Of a stretch of DNA of 64,000 bases, positions 19,252-29,721 are shown piece after piece. The notes under the pieces are model-generated. The model did no database searches and was not told where the DNA came from. It saw nothing but the letters and a program-made list of their open reading frames with translations. Made by a program: the position numbers and the translations under genes. The DNA is from Klebsiella electrica (GTDB lineage: Bacteria; Pseudomonadota; Gammaproteobacteria; Enterobacterales; Enterobacteriaceae): positions 124,001 through 188,000 of the forward strand of contig NZ_CP041248.1 of assembly GCF_006711645.1 (NCBI RefSeq), written 5' to 3'. How positions within the stretch are numbered: position 1 is the stretch's first letter; each line of letters opens with the position of its first letter.

Positions 19252-19362
19252 ATGTTCGGCTACAGCCTGTTTCGCCTGAGCCTGTTTATTGCCCTGGCAA
19301 TAATCGCCTGTACGGCTTCCGGGTTATTTACCTATTTAGTGGTCTCAGCGCTGGCTGAATAA
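19252..19362 (+). CDS. 36-aa small membrane protein
   Basis: ATG at 19252 follows a very strong ribosome site (GAGGAGGAG) and encodes MFGYSLFRLSLFIALAIIAC followed by TASGLFTYLVVSALAE, a single hydrophobic helix. It is 56 bp ahead of the RND adaptor gene in the same direction and may be the first gene of that unit. It resembles in design the tiny proteins that tune efflux pumps, such as AcrZ, but shows no clear sequence likeness. Function is unknown. Confidence 0.6.
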   Translation: MFGYSLFRLSLFIALAIIACTASGLFTYLVVSALAE

Positions 19363-19418
19363 AGCCGGCATTTGTGAAAAATATGTAAAATAAAACCTTT
19401 AGCACCGAGGGGAATACA

Positions 19419-20504
19419 GTGAACCGTTATTTTTCTCTCATTCCCGTTGTTATTTTAATAACAACGGCTTGCGATCAGAAAGCACCGCAAGTTACCCCGC
19501 TGCCGCGGATGGTAAAAGTTGCGGATGTCGTCGCCATTGGTGATTCACAGCAGCGCATTTTTCCTGCCCGTATTGAATCCGGGGATTCTACCGATCTGTC
19601 GTTCAAACGCGGCGGACAGATTGAATCCCTTGATGTGCGTCAGGGAGCCAGTATCTCTCAGGGGCAAGCGCTCGCCCGGCTCAACGCCCGGGAAGCGCAG
19701 CAACGCGTCAACGAACGGCAGACCGCAGCAACCCTCGCTCAGCGGCAGTTCGACCGCTTCCAGACGCTGGCCGGTCGCCAGGCCATTTCAAAAGCGGAAA
19801 TGGATATCCAGCGGGCCAACCGTGATTCCGCCAACGCTGCGCTAAAAATCGCCCGCGAAGAGCTAAGTCAAATGACGCTCACCGCGCCGTTTAGCGGTAT
19901 TGCCGCCAGCGTCCCGATCCGTAATCACCAGGTTGTCGCCGCCGGACAGCCGATCGTCACCCTGACGCGAACCGATCTGCTCGACGTGGTGTTCAGCATT
20001 CCGGAGAATCTTTTTACGACTATTGATATCCGCAATGCGCAGTATCGTCCGGTGGTGAAAATCAACTCTATGCCGGACCGTCAGTTCACCGCCGAATATA
20101 AAGAACATACCGGTAGCAGCGACAGCAACACTCTGACCTGGCAGATCATTTTAACCATGCCGCGCCCGGCCGATTTTCCGTCAGTGGGCGGCGTGAGTGG
20201 GACCGTGACGGTCAATCTGGCAAACCTGCCCGCCAGCGCGGGCGATAAAGCCGTCGTGGTGCCGGTTGAAGCGGTATTTAATCCGGATAATCGCCAGCGC
20301 AATGAGCCCCACGTCTGGGTAGTTAAAGGCGAAGGCGAACAGCTACAGCTTGAGGACAGAAAAGTTGGCGTCGGCCAGGTCACCTCTCAGGGAGTGGTCA
20401 TTACCGAAGGGCTTAGCGTCGGCGAGCGCGTCGTGGCGGCAGGCGTCAGTGAACTGCATGCGCAGCAACCGGTTCGAATCTGGACGCGTGAACGAGGTTT
20501 GTAA
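19419..20504 (+). CDS. RND efflux periplasmic adaptor (membrane fusion lipoprotein)
   Basis: This 361-residue protein begins with a lipoprotein signal (MNRYFSLIPVVILITTACDQ; lipobox Cys18). It has the hairpin and lipoyl arrangement of HlyD/AcrA-type adaptors: the FKRGGQIESLDVRQGASISQ half motif, a coiled-coil with RQFDRFQTLAGRQAISKAEM, then LTAPFSGIAASVPIRNHQVV. It links an inner-membrane RND pump to an outer-membrane channel; no channel gene is present here, so TolC is the likely partner. The stop overlaps the start of the pump gene (TAATG), indicating translational coupling. Confidence 0.92.
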   Translation: MNRYFSLIPVVILITTACDQKAPQVTPLPRMVKVADVVAIGDSQQRIFPARIESGDSTDLSFKRGGQIESLDVRQGASISQGQALARLNAREAQQRVNERQTAATLAQRQFDRFQTLAGRQAISKAEMDIQRANRDSANAALKIAREELSQMTLTAPFSGIAASVPIRNHQVVAAGQPIVTLTRTDLLDVVFSIPENLFTTIDIRNAQYRPVVKINSMPDRQFTAEYKEHTGSSDSNTLTWQIILTMPRPADFPSVGGVSGTVTVNLANLPASAGDKAVVVPVEAVFNPDNRQRNEPHVWVVKGEGEQLQLEDRKVGVGQVTSQGVVITEGLSVGERVVAAGVSELHAQQPVRIWTRERGL

Positions 20505-23500
20505 TGGATATCTCTCGTCAGTTTATTAACAACCCGATTCGCGTCTGGCTGACTATTTTACTGCTGGGCATCGGGGGTATTTTCGCCCTGCTGAATATCG
20601 GTCGCCTGGAAGACCCGGCGTTTACCATCAAGACCGCCGTGGTCATCACCCACTATCCGGGAGCCTCGGCGCAGCAGGTTGAGGAAGAAGTCACCCTGCC
20701 GCTGGAGAACGCGCTGCAACAGCTGCCCTATCTGGACAACGTCAGCTCAATTTCCTCCAATGGTCTGTCGCAAATCACCGTCAATATCGCCTCGAATTAT
20801 CACTCCAGCGAGCTGCCGCAAATCTGGGATGAGCTGCGCCGTCGGGTAGGAGACGCCGCCCGGATGTTCCCGCCCGGCGTGGCCTCCCCCTTTGTGAACG
20901 ACGATTTTGGCGATGTCTTTGGCTTCTTCTTTGCTATCTCCGGCGAGAGCTTTACCAACCCTGAGCTGGTCCGCTACGCCGAGCAGCTCAGGCGCGAACT
21001 GGTGCTGGTTCCCGGCGTTGGCAAAGTCGCTATCGGCGGTGCGATCCCACAACAAATCAATATCGATATCTCGCTGGCAAAAATGACCGCCCGCGGTATC
21101 ACGCTCAACCAACTGGCGGCAATCCTCAGTCGCTTGAACGTAGTGTCTAACGCCGGTGAGATTAAATCCGGCAGCGAGTCAATTCGCCTGCATCCAACGG
21201 GGGAGTTTGAAAATCTCGACGAGCTGGGCGATTTGTTAATCAGCCCGCACGGCTCAGGTTCAGCGACGCGATTGCGCGATATTGCCACGCTATCGCGCGG
21301 ACTCAGCGAATCTCCTTCCAGCATTTATCACGCTAATGGCCGCCAGGCGGTCACTATGGGGGTGTCGTTTATTCCCGGCGTCAACGTCATTGACGTTGGT
21401 CGCGCGCTGGAAAGCAAACTGGATCAGATGTCGGCGGAAAAACCGGCAGGGATCAAAATTGACCTGTTCTACGACCAGGCTGCAGAAGTGGCTCACTCGG
21501 TGAACGGCTTTATCACTAACTTCCTGATGGCACTGGCCATTGTCGTCGGCGTGCTGCTGATCTTTATGGGCGTGCGCAGCGGTATCATTATTGCCCTGTC
21601 GTTAGCGCTTAACGTGCTCGGTACGCTGCTGATTATGTATCTGTGGGGCATCGAGCTACAGCGTATCTCGCTGGGGGCGCTGATTATCGCCCTGAGTATG
21701 CTGGTCGATAATGCCATCGTCATCGTCGAAGGGGTACTCATTGCCCGCCAGCAGGGGTCGACGCTGCTCACGGCGATTAATTATGTGATTCGCCGCTCGG
21801 CGCTGCCGCTGCTGGGGGCGACGGTGATTGCTATTCTCGCCTTTGCGCCGATTGGCCTGTCGCAGGACTCCACCGGAGAATACTGCAAATCACTGCTCCA
21901 GGTGCTGCTGATTTCACTCATGCTGAGCTGGTTCTCAGCGTTAACCATCACGCCAGTACTGATTAAATGGTGGCTGTTCAAAGGGCAACAGCCGCCTGCT
22001 GAAACCTCGGATACCGACCCCTACAGCGGGCGCTTTTATCGCATTTATCAGCAGATTCTGCACACCCTACTGATGCGCAAAGCGATCACCCTGACCGTCA
22101 TGGCGGCGCTGCTGGCAGCTTCAATATGGGGATTCGGCTCGGTGCGGCAGAACTTTTTCCCCTCATCGAACACGCCTATCTTCTTTGTTGACCTCTGGCT
22201 TCCCTATGGCACTGATATTGCGACAACCGAAAAGATGGCCAGCGATATTGAAACCTCGATTAACGGCCAGCCGGGCGTTGTCACCACCATCGCCACCGTT
22301 GGTCAGGGCAGTATGCGTTTTATCCTCACCTACAGCGGGCAACGGCAATACAGCAACTACGCGCAGATCATGGTACGCATGGACGACCAGCGCAGTATTA
22401 ACGCTCTGACGCAGCATGTTGACAGCTATATTGCGCGCAACTATCCGCAGGTTAATGCCAGCAGCAAACGCGTGATGTTCGGCCCTTCCGGCGATAGCGC
22501 CATTGAAGTGCGCATCAAAGGCCCGGATCCCGACCGCCTGCGCCTGCTCGCCAGCCAGGTGGGCGATATTCTCTCCGCAGACCCGGCCACCGACGGCGTG
22601 CGCAACGACTGGCAGAACCGCAGCAAGGTTATCCGCCCACAATATTCCGCCAGCTTAGGCCGCGAACTGGGAGTAGATAAACAGGATATCGATAACGCGC
22701 TGGAGATGAATTTCTCTGGTAGCCGTGCGGGACTCTATCGCGAAGGGGCTGACCTGCTGCCGGTGGTGGTTCGCCCACCAGCCGCCGAGCGCCAGGATGC
22801 TAACCACCTGAATAATGTGCTGGTCTGGAGCCAAAACCGCCAGCAGTATATCCCGCTCAGTAACGTGGTCAGCGGCTTTAATCTCGAGTGGGAAGATCCT
22901 TTGATCCTGCGCCGCGACCGCAGCCGCGTACTGACCGTGCAGACCGACCCCGATCCGCTGAGCAATCAAACCTCAGGCGATATTCTGGCGCGCGTGAAGC
23001 CGCAAATCGATGCCCTCGCCCTACCGCACGGCTACAGTATTGAGTGGGGCGGCGACGCGGAGAATTCCCGCGAAGCGCAGCAGGGGTTGTTCACCACCCT
23101 GCCGCTGGGTTACCTGGTGATGTTTGTTATCACTGTGCTGATGTTCAGCTCGCTGAAAAACGCGATCGCTATCTGGCTGACGGTGCCGCTGGCGCTGATT
23201 GGCGTAACGCCAGGCTTTTTGATTACCGGTATTCCTTTTGGCTTTATGGCATTGATAGGCTTGCTTAGCCTGAGCGGGATGTTGATTCGTAACGGCATCG
23301 TGCTGGTTGAGGAAATTGAGCAGCAGAAGCAGGAAAAAGCGCAGCAGGAAGCCATTATTTATGCCGCCACCTCGCGTCTGCGCCCTATTCTGCTGACCGC
23401 CTTCACCACCGTTCTCGGTCTGGCCCCTTTATTATTGGATGTCTTCTTCCAGAGTATGGCGGTAGTTATTATGTTTGGTCTGGGTTTTGCTACTATTCTG

Positions 23501-23560
23501 ACGCTGCTGGTTCTGCCAGTGATTTACGCCTGTTTCCATAATAAGAGCCTATCCCAGTAG
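20504..23560 (+). CDS. RND efflux permease (HAE-1-like)
   Basis: A 1018-residue inner-membrane transporter with the duplicated RND topology: one helix at the N-terminus, two large periplasmic loops and twelve membrane segments. The proton-relay segment of helix 4 is ALIIALSMLVDNAIVIVEGV, and the second half shows GLLSLSGMLIRNGIVLVEEI. The family exports hydrophobic drugs, dyes or detergents; the substrate cannot be read here. It forms a two-gene operon with the adaptor upstream, and its 3' end runs into a 147-bp palindromic repeat. Confidence 0.93.
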   Translation: MDISRQFINNPIRVWLTILLLGIGGIFALLNIGRLEDPAFTIKTAVVITHYPGASAQQVEEEVTLPLENALQQLPYLDNVSSISSNGLSQITVNIASNYHSSELPQIWDELRRRVGDAARMFPPGVASPFVNDDFGDVFGFFFAISGESFTNPELVRYAEQLRRELVLVPGVGKVAIGGAIPQQINIDISLAKMTARGITLNQLAAILSRLNVVSNAGEIKSGSESIRLHPTGEFENLDELGDLLISPHGSGSATRLRDIATLSRGLSESPSSIYHANGRQAVTMGVSFIPGVNVIDVGRALESKLDQMSAEKPAGIKIDLFYDQAAEVAHSVNGFITNFLMALAIVVGVLLIFMGVRSGIIIALSLALNVLGTLLIMYLWGIELQRISLGALIIALSMLVDNAIVIVEGVLIARQQGSTLLTAINYVIRRSALPLLGATVIAILAFAPIGLSQDSTGEYCKSLLQVLLISLMLSWFSALTITPVLIKWWLFKGQQPPAETSDTDPYSGRFYRIYQQILHTLLMRKAITLTVMAALLAASIWGFGSVRQNFFPSSNTPIFFVDLWLPYGTDIATTEKMASDIETSINGQPGVVTTIATVGQGSMRFILTYSGQRQYSNYAQIMVRMDDQRSINALTQHVDSYIARNYPQVNASSKRVMFGPSGDSAIEVRIKGPDPDRLRLLASQVGDILSADPATDGVRNDWQNRSKVIRPQYSASLGRELGVDKQDIDNALEMNFSGSRAGLYREGADLLPVVVRPPAAERQDANHLNNVLVWSQNRQQYIPLSNVVSGFNLEWEDPLILRRDRSRVLTVQTDPDPLSNQTSGDILARVKPQIDALALPHGYSIEWGGDAENSREAQQGLFTTLPLGYLVMFVITVLMFSSLKNAIAIWLTVPLALIGVTPGFLITGIPFGFMALIGLLSLSGMLIRNGIVLVEEIEQQKQEKAQQEAIIYAATSRLRPILLTAFTTVLGLAPLLLDVFFQSMAVVIMFGLGFATILTLLVLPVIYACFHNKSLSQ

Positions 23561-23690
23561 GCGTATATTGTTGCAGCCAGTTTGGGCACGGACAGCGCGC
23601 AACAACCGAAGCGTACACGCAGTACGTGAGGCTTGTGAGCACTGCCCAGGACCAAAATGGCAAATAAAATAGCCTAATGGGATAGGCTCT
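23544..23690. repeat. 147-bp palindromic dispersed-type repeat
   Basis: The ends AGAGCCTATCCC (23544-23555) and GGGATAGGCTCT (23679-23690) are perfect inverse complements, and the similarity extends inward imperfectly (AGTAGGCGTA against ATTAGGCTA). The centre carries CGTACACGCAGTACGTGAGG. I recall units of this look in Klebsiella/Enterobacter intergenic DNA, but the name is not certain. It begins inside the last codons of the RND gene, so it supplies the gene's 3' end. Confidence 0.6.
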
Positions 23691-23710
23691 AAGGATATGA
23701 AGCCACAATA

Positions 23711-24676
23711 ATGAACAGTACCGGATTAAATATTATTAAAACGCTGGGATGCATGACGGCGGTGACCTTCTTCACCATTTATAACACCCGGGATCACTAT
23801 GATTACGACTATCACTGGATCCTCGGTTTTCTGACGTTTATTTCGACCATAGCCACGCCGCTGTTTTTTGTGGTGGCGGGCTATCTGGATTCGCAGTCAC
23901 GGCACGATGCGCAGTGGCAAATGGGTAAAATCAAAAGCGTAGTTATCGTCTTCCTGTTCTGGATGACAGTGTACTATCTCTGGGAACCCTACCAGCGCGG
24001 TTATCTTATCCAGCCGTGGTTTGTTTTTGCCTTTATTGTGATTTACACCTTTCATCCGCTTATCGAGTGGCTCAGCCAGCGACGCAAGCTATTTTTCGGC
24101 GTGGTATTTGCGCTGCTGTTGCTCTCATATGGCTACGATCTGCTGTCCGCGCTGTATCCTGATGTTCATGCGCTGAGCCTGGCCCCGCAGTACCGTTTGT
24201 GGACCTGGCTGCTGTTTTACCTGACCGGCCAGCTGTTCAGCGATCCGCTGGTCGCCAGTTGGCTGACCCGCGAGAGAGTGGTGAAAGGCGCGATGATCGC
24301 CATTCCGTTTATTTATCTCTTCACCTGGTTTTACGAGCGCCATTTCTTCTTCGCCCTGTTTAAGGCTGACAGAAATGCGTTCATTCTTACCGGATCACAA
24401 ATTTATATTTTGGTGGTGGCGCTGGTGATTGCCGCCAACGGCGTGCGGTTTCGTAAAAACAGCGAGTTTAAAGAGACCATTCTGGCGACTATCAGCAAAA
24501 CGATGACCGGCGTCTATATTCTTCACTACTCCGTTTTTCATCTGCTGACCGCGCTTATCCCAATTAGCTCGCTGGGAACCAAGTTAATGCTGATTGTCCT
24601 GACGTTCATCGCCTCGGTGTTAATTTCAATGCTAGCGCTGTCCAATTCGCTGGTGAAAAAGGTGATTACGATTTGA
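23711..24676 (+). CDS. membrane-bound acyltransferase (Acyl_transf_3 type)
   Basis: A 321-residue integral membrane protein with about ten hydrophobic helices, starting MNSTGLNIIKTLGCMTAVTF. Motif spacing fits the acyltransferase-3 family that O-acetylates or O-succinylates surface polysaccharides: TPLFFVVAGYLDS near residue 55 and GVYILHYSVFHLL near the end. The substrate is unknown. It lies between the RND operon and pagP, which are also envelope functions, and converges with pagP with only 7 bp between stop codons. Confidence 0.75.
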   Translation: MNSTGLNIIKTLGCMTAVTFFTIYNTRDHYDYDYHWILGFLTFISTIATPLFFVVAGYLDSQSRHDAQWQMGKIKSVVIVFLFWMTVYYLWEPYQRGYLIQPWFVFAFIVIYTFHPLIEWLSQRRKLFFGVVFALLLLSYGYDLLSALYPDVHALSLAPQYRLWTWLLFYLTGQLFSDPLVASWLTRERVVKGAMIAIPFIYLFTWFYERHFFFALFKADRNAFILTGSQIYILVVALVIAANGVRFRKNSEFKETILATISKTMTGVYILHYSVFHLLTALIPISSLGTKLMLIVLTFIASVLISMLALSNSLVKKVITI

Positions 24677-24683
24677 TGCCCTC

Positions 24684-25259
24684 TTAAAAACCGTAGCGCA
24701 GCCACGCAAACAGCACGTTGCCGTTATTGTAGGTGCCGGGAATATAGGTGAACTGCACGCTCAGGCGGCGATAGCTGGCGGAAAAGAGCGGCAAAATAAT
24801 CGGTAGCGGTACGTAGTTGGCGAAGTCTTCTCGGGCGGTGATCCCGGCGGTCACCCCAAGCCCCAGGCGAAAATCGCGACTACTGTCCAGATACCAGCCC
24901 TTCTCCCAGCCGTAGCCGATAATCGGCTGCCACTCGTTGTGCGAATCCTTAAACATCATCGCGTAGAGTGAGCTCCAGTTACCTTCTTCGTTATATCTTG
25001 AGACACCAAATCCCCCGCCCCACGGCATCTCATTGTAGTTATCGGTTTTCTCTTTATCGTACATAAAGCGGTTGTGCCAGCTGAGAAATGGCAGATACAG
25101 GTCGTAGTTTTGCGGCTGATTCCAGGTTTGCGAGACATCGTCTTTTAGCCAGTTCCACCAGCCGCTGACGCGTTGTTCGCCATAAACCTTTGTTTCCGCC
25201 TGTACCGCAAAGGCGAAAATAAACAGAGTTCCCCACACTATCCGCAGACAACGTCGCAT
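24684..25259 (-). CDS. pagP: lipid A palmitoyltransferase PagP
   Basis: This 191-residue protein has a signal peptide ([20 protein letters not shown], cleavage after Ala21) and an eight-stranded outer-membrane barrel. Catalytic features of PagP are present: the His in [10 protein letters not shown] and the Asp-Ser pair in [11 protein letters not shown]. The C-terminal aromatic residue (LRYGF) fits BAM-dependent insertion. It transfers palmitate from phospholipid to lipid A, giving resistance to cationic peptides. The 5' side lies only 15 bp from the mer transposon end, so its native promoter may have been displaced. Confidence 0.93.
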   Translation of the reverse strand: MRRCLRIVWGTLFIFAFAVQAETKVYGEQRVSGWWNWLKDDVSQTWNQPQNYDLYLPFLSWHNRFMYDKEKTDNYNEMPWGGGFGVSRYNEEGNWSSLYAMMFKDSHNEWQPIIGYGWEKGWYLDSSRDFRLGLGVTAGITAREDFANYVPLPIILPLFSASYRRLSVQFTYIPGTYNNGNVLFAWLRYGF

Positions 25260-25274
25260 TGTTTTATCCTTAAA

Positions 25275-25312
25275 GGGGTCGTCTCAGAATTCGGAAAATA
25301 AAGCACGCTAAG
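25275..25312 (+). repeat. Tn21/Tn501-type 38-bp terminal inverted repeat
   Basis: It starts GGGGTCGTCTCAGAATTCGG at 25275 and ends GCACGCTAAG at 25312. The transposon body is to the right. The merR stop codon lies inside the repeat. No matching right end is seen before IS26 cuts the element. Confidence 0.9.
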
Positions 25313-25763
25313 GCGTAGTCACCCCGTGACTCCCCCGCGCCGATGCAGCGAGCTTCGTTCCGTCTTGCAGTGACGCAATCAGCGGGCAGGAAACGTTCCC
25401 TTTCCGCGCATGGCAGGCGCACACCAGTTCAGACAGCACGGCCTCCATGCGTGCCAAGTCGGCCATCTTCTCGCGCACATCCTTGAGCTTGTGCTCGGCC
25501 AGGCCGCTGGCTTCCTCGCAATGGGTGCCATCCTCCAGCCGCAGTAGCTCGGCGATTTCGTCCAGGCTAAAGCCCAGCCGCTGGGCCGATTTCACGAACC
25601 GCACTCGTGTTACATCCGCCTCGCCATAGCGGCGAATGCTGCCATAGGGCTTGTCTGGCTCCGGCAGCAGGCCCTTGCGCTGGTAGAACCGGATGGTCTC
25701 CACATTGACCCCGGCCGCCTTGGCAAAAACGCCAATGGTCAGATTCTCAAAATTAATTTGCAT
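25308..25763 (-). CDS. merR: MerR mercury-responsive regulator
   Basis: A 151-residue MerR with an N-terminal winged HTH ([20 protein letters not shown]) and a dimerisation helix. The Hg(II) ligands Cys82, Cys117 and Cys126 are all present ([17 protein letters not shown]). Standard MerR is 144 residues. Here the last about 18 residues differ from Tn21/Tn501 and the stop lies inside the 38-bp repeat, as if the terminus had been re-formed by joining to the IR. It represses without mercury and activates the divergent merT promoter with Hg(II). Confidence 0.95.
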   Translation of the reverse strand: MQINFENLTIGVFAKAAGVNVETIRFYQRKGLLPEPDKPYGSIRRYGEADVTRVRFVKSAQRLGFSLDEIAELLRLEDGTHCEEASGLAEHKLKDVREKMADLARMEAVLSELVCACHARKGNVSCPLIASLQDGTKLAASARGSHGVTTP

Positions 25764-25768
25764 ATCGC

Positions 25769-25799
25769 TTGACTCCGTACATAACTACGGAAGTAAGCT
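25769..25799 (+). promoter_or_regulatory. merT promoter and MerR operator
   Basis: TTGACT (25769-25774) and TAAGCT (25794-25799) are separated by 19 bp, the over-long spacer typical of MerR-controlled promoters. The dyad CCGTACATAACTACGG lies within the spacer. Binding of Hg-MerR untwists the spacer and activates transcription of merTPCADE. Confidence 0.9.
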
Positions 25800-25834
25800 T
25801 AAGCTATCCAAACCAAATTTGAAAGGACAAGCGT

Positions 25835-26230
25835 ATGTCTGAACCACAAAAGTCTGAACCACAAAAGTCTGAACCACAAAAGTCTGAACCACAAAACGGG
25901 CGCGGCGCGCTCTTCGCCGGTGGGCTGGCCGCCATTCTTGCGTCGGCCTGCTGCCTGGGGCCGCTGGTTTTGATCGCCTTGGGGTTCAGCGGGGCATGGA
26001 TCGGCAACCTGACGGTGCTGGAACCCTATCGCCCGATCTTCATCGGCGCAGCGCTGGTCGCGCTGTTTTTCGCCTGGCGGCGCATCTACCGCCCGGCGCA
26101 AGCCTGCAAACCGGGTGAGGTCTGCGCGATTCCCCAAGTGCGAGCTACTTACAAGCTCATTTTCTGGATCGTGGCCGCGCTGGTCCTGGTCTCGCTCGGA
26201 TTTCCCTACGTCATGCCATTTTTCTATTAA
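25835..26230 (+). CDS. merT: MerT mercuric ion transporter with expanded N-terminus
   Basis: The product is 131 residues against 116 usually. The extra 15 residues are three additional copies of the pentapeptide SEPQK at the N-terminus, from four 15-bp tandem units. The rest is standard: three membrane helices, Cys39-Cys40 in ASACCLGP (equivalent to Cys24-25) and Cys91/Cys97 in ACKPGEVCAIP. MerT accepts Hg(II) from MerP and passes it to the cytoplasm for MerA. The expansion lies before helix 1, in the cytoplasmic tail, and keeps the frame. Confidence 0.95.
   Translation: MSEPQKSEPQKSEPQKSEPQNGRGALFAGGLAAILASACCLGPLVLIALGFSGAWIGNLTVLEPYRPIFIGAALVALFFAWRRIYRPAQACKPGEVCAIPQVRATYKLIFWIVAALVLVSLGFPYVMPFFY
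25838..25897 (+). repeat. four tandem 15-bp units in merT
   Basis: TCTGAACCACAAAAG is repeated three times, and the fourth unit ends in C (TCTGAACCACAAAAC). Each encodes SEPQK/SEPQN. Units are otherwise identical, which indicates recent slippage. Confidence 0.95.
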
Positions 26231-26245
26231 TCACAGGAGTTCATC

Positions 26246-26521
26246 ATGAAAAAACTGTTTGCCGCCCTCGCCCTCGCTGCCGTTGTTGCCCCCGTGTGGG
26301 CCGCCACCCAGACCGTCACGCTGTCCGTGCCTGGCATGACCTGCGCCTCTTGCCCGATCACTGTCAAGCACGCGCTTTCCAAGGTTGAGGGCGTGAGCAA
26401 GACCGACGTAAGTTTCGACAAGCGCCAGGCCGTCGTCACCTTCGACGATGCCAAGACCAACGTCCAGAAGTTGACCAAGGCGACCGAGGACGCGGGCTAT
26501 CCGTCCAGCCTCAAACGCTGA
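26246..26521 (+). CDS. merP: MerP periplasmic mercury-binding protein
   Basis: A 91-residue protein with a 19-residue signal peptide (MKKLFAALALAAVVAPVWA) and one heavy-metal-associated domain. Cys33 and Cys36 in GMTCASC bind Hg(II) in the periplasm for delivery to MerT. It follows merT by 15 bp with its own AGGAG site. The length equals that of Tn501/Tn21 MerP. Confidence 0.96.
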   Translation: MKKLFAALALAAVVAPVWAATQTVTLSVPGMTCASCPITVKHALSKVEGVSKTDVSFDKRQAVVTFDDAKTNVQKLTKATEDAGYPSSLKR

Positions 26522-26548
26522 TCCGTTAACCGAACTCGGGAGCGACAC

Positions 26549-28698
<2,150 letters not shown>

Positions 28699-28715
28699 GG
28701 AAAAGGAGGTGTTCA

Positions 28716-29081
28716 ATGAGCGCCTACACAGTGTCCCGGCTGGCCCTTGATGCCGGGGTGAGCGTGCATATCGTGCGCGACTACCTGCTGCGCGGATTGC
28801 TACGGCCGGTCGCGTACACCACGGGCGGCTACGGCTTGTTCGATGACACCGCGTTGCAACGGCTGCGCTTTGTACGGGCTGCCTTCGAAGCGGGTATCGG
28901 CCTGGACGCACTGGCGCGGCTGTGCCGGGCGCTGGATGCTGCGGACGGTGACGGTGCATCTGCGCAGCTTGCCGTGTTGCGGCAACTCGTCGAGCGTCGG
29001 CGCGAGGCCCTGGCCAGCCTCGAAATGCAACTGGCCGCCATGCCAACCGAACCGGCACAGCACGCGGAGAGTCTGCCATGA
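28716..29081 (+). CDS. merD: MerD secondary regulator
   Basis: A 121-residue MerR-like protein with an N-terminal HTH ([20 protein letters not shown]) but without the mercury-binding cysteines of MerR. MerD competes at the operator and helps switch the operon off. The start at 28716 is supported by AAGGAGG; the frame is open upstream to 28683, overlapping merA. It shares ATGA with merE. Confidence 0.94.
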
Positions 29082-29314
29082 ACAGCCCAGAGCACTTGCC
29101 GTCTGAGACGCACAAACCGATCACCGGCTACTTGTGGGGCGCGCTGGCCGTGCTCACCTGTCCCTGCCATTTGCCGATTCTCGCCATTGTGCTAGCCGGC
29201 ACGACGGCCGGCGCGTTCATCGGGGAGCACTGGGGTATTGCAGCCCTCACGCTGACCGGCTTGTTTGTCCTGTCTGTGACGCGGCTGCTGCGGGCCTTCA
29301 AGGGAAGATCATGA
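29078..29314 (+). CDS. merE: MerE mercury/methylmercury transporter
   Basis: A 78-residue protein with two membrane helices and the conserved CPCHLP motif in the first. It is last in the mer operon, overlapping merD by 4 bp (ATGA), so the two are translationally coupled. Confidence 0.94.
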
Positions 29315-29379
29315 CCGCTTCCCAGCCAGCCGAGAGTGGGCAGCTTTGAGCTTCGCTACCAATCTGGAGGAGTACCACC

Positions 29380-29592
29380 ATGAACGCAAACGCCCCGAAC
29401 ACTGCCAGTTGCACCACCTGCTGCGTATGCTGCAAAGAAATTCCGCTCGATGCCGCCTTCACCCCGGAAGGCGCGGAATACGTCGAACATTTCTGCGGGC
29501 TGGATTGCTATGAACGCTTCCAGGCACGCGCCAAGGCCGCGACAGAATCTGACATTGCACCTGTCCCTGGCGGTTCGCAGCCGTCAGATTGA
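29380..29592 (+). CDS. DUF3330 cysteine-rich small protein
   Basis: The 70-residue product starts [20 protein letters not shown] and has a second group in [12 protein letters not shown], giving a likely zinc- or metal-binding fold. Genes of this kind (DUF3330) occur after merE in several mer transposons. The role is not established; a metal-related function is plausible from cysteine content and position. GGAGG precedes the start. Confidence 0.75.
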   Translation: MNANAPNTASCTTCCVCCKEIPLDAAFTPEGAEYVEHFCGLDCYERFQARAKAATESDIAPVPGGSQPSD

Positions 29593-29718
29593 GGCATACC
29601 CTAACCTGATGTCAGATGTTGAGCACAAACAACGTCAGAGTAGGGTATTAATTTATATTTATTGACACATTCAGCCAAGGGTAATAGATTTCATCCTGAC
29701 ATTTTTACCTTTGGAGGC
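29584..29718. other. res site of the mer transposon
   Basis: Between the DUF3330 gene and tnpR, the sequence GAGGCATACCCTAACCTGAT is followed by TGTCAGAT, CGTCAGAG and CCTGACA half-sites, much like the three-subsite res of Tn21. TnpR acts here to resolve cointegrates and controls its own promoter. Confidence 0.75.
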
Positions 29719-29721
29719 ATC

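Noticed and set aside
25838..25897. CRISPR-like short repeats
   Set aside because: The four 15-bp units are directly adjacent without spacers and encode the MerT N-terminus. No CRISPR array or cas gene is seen anywhere in the window.
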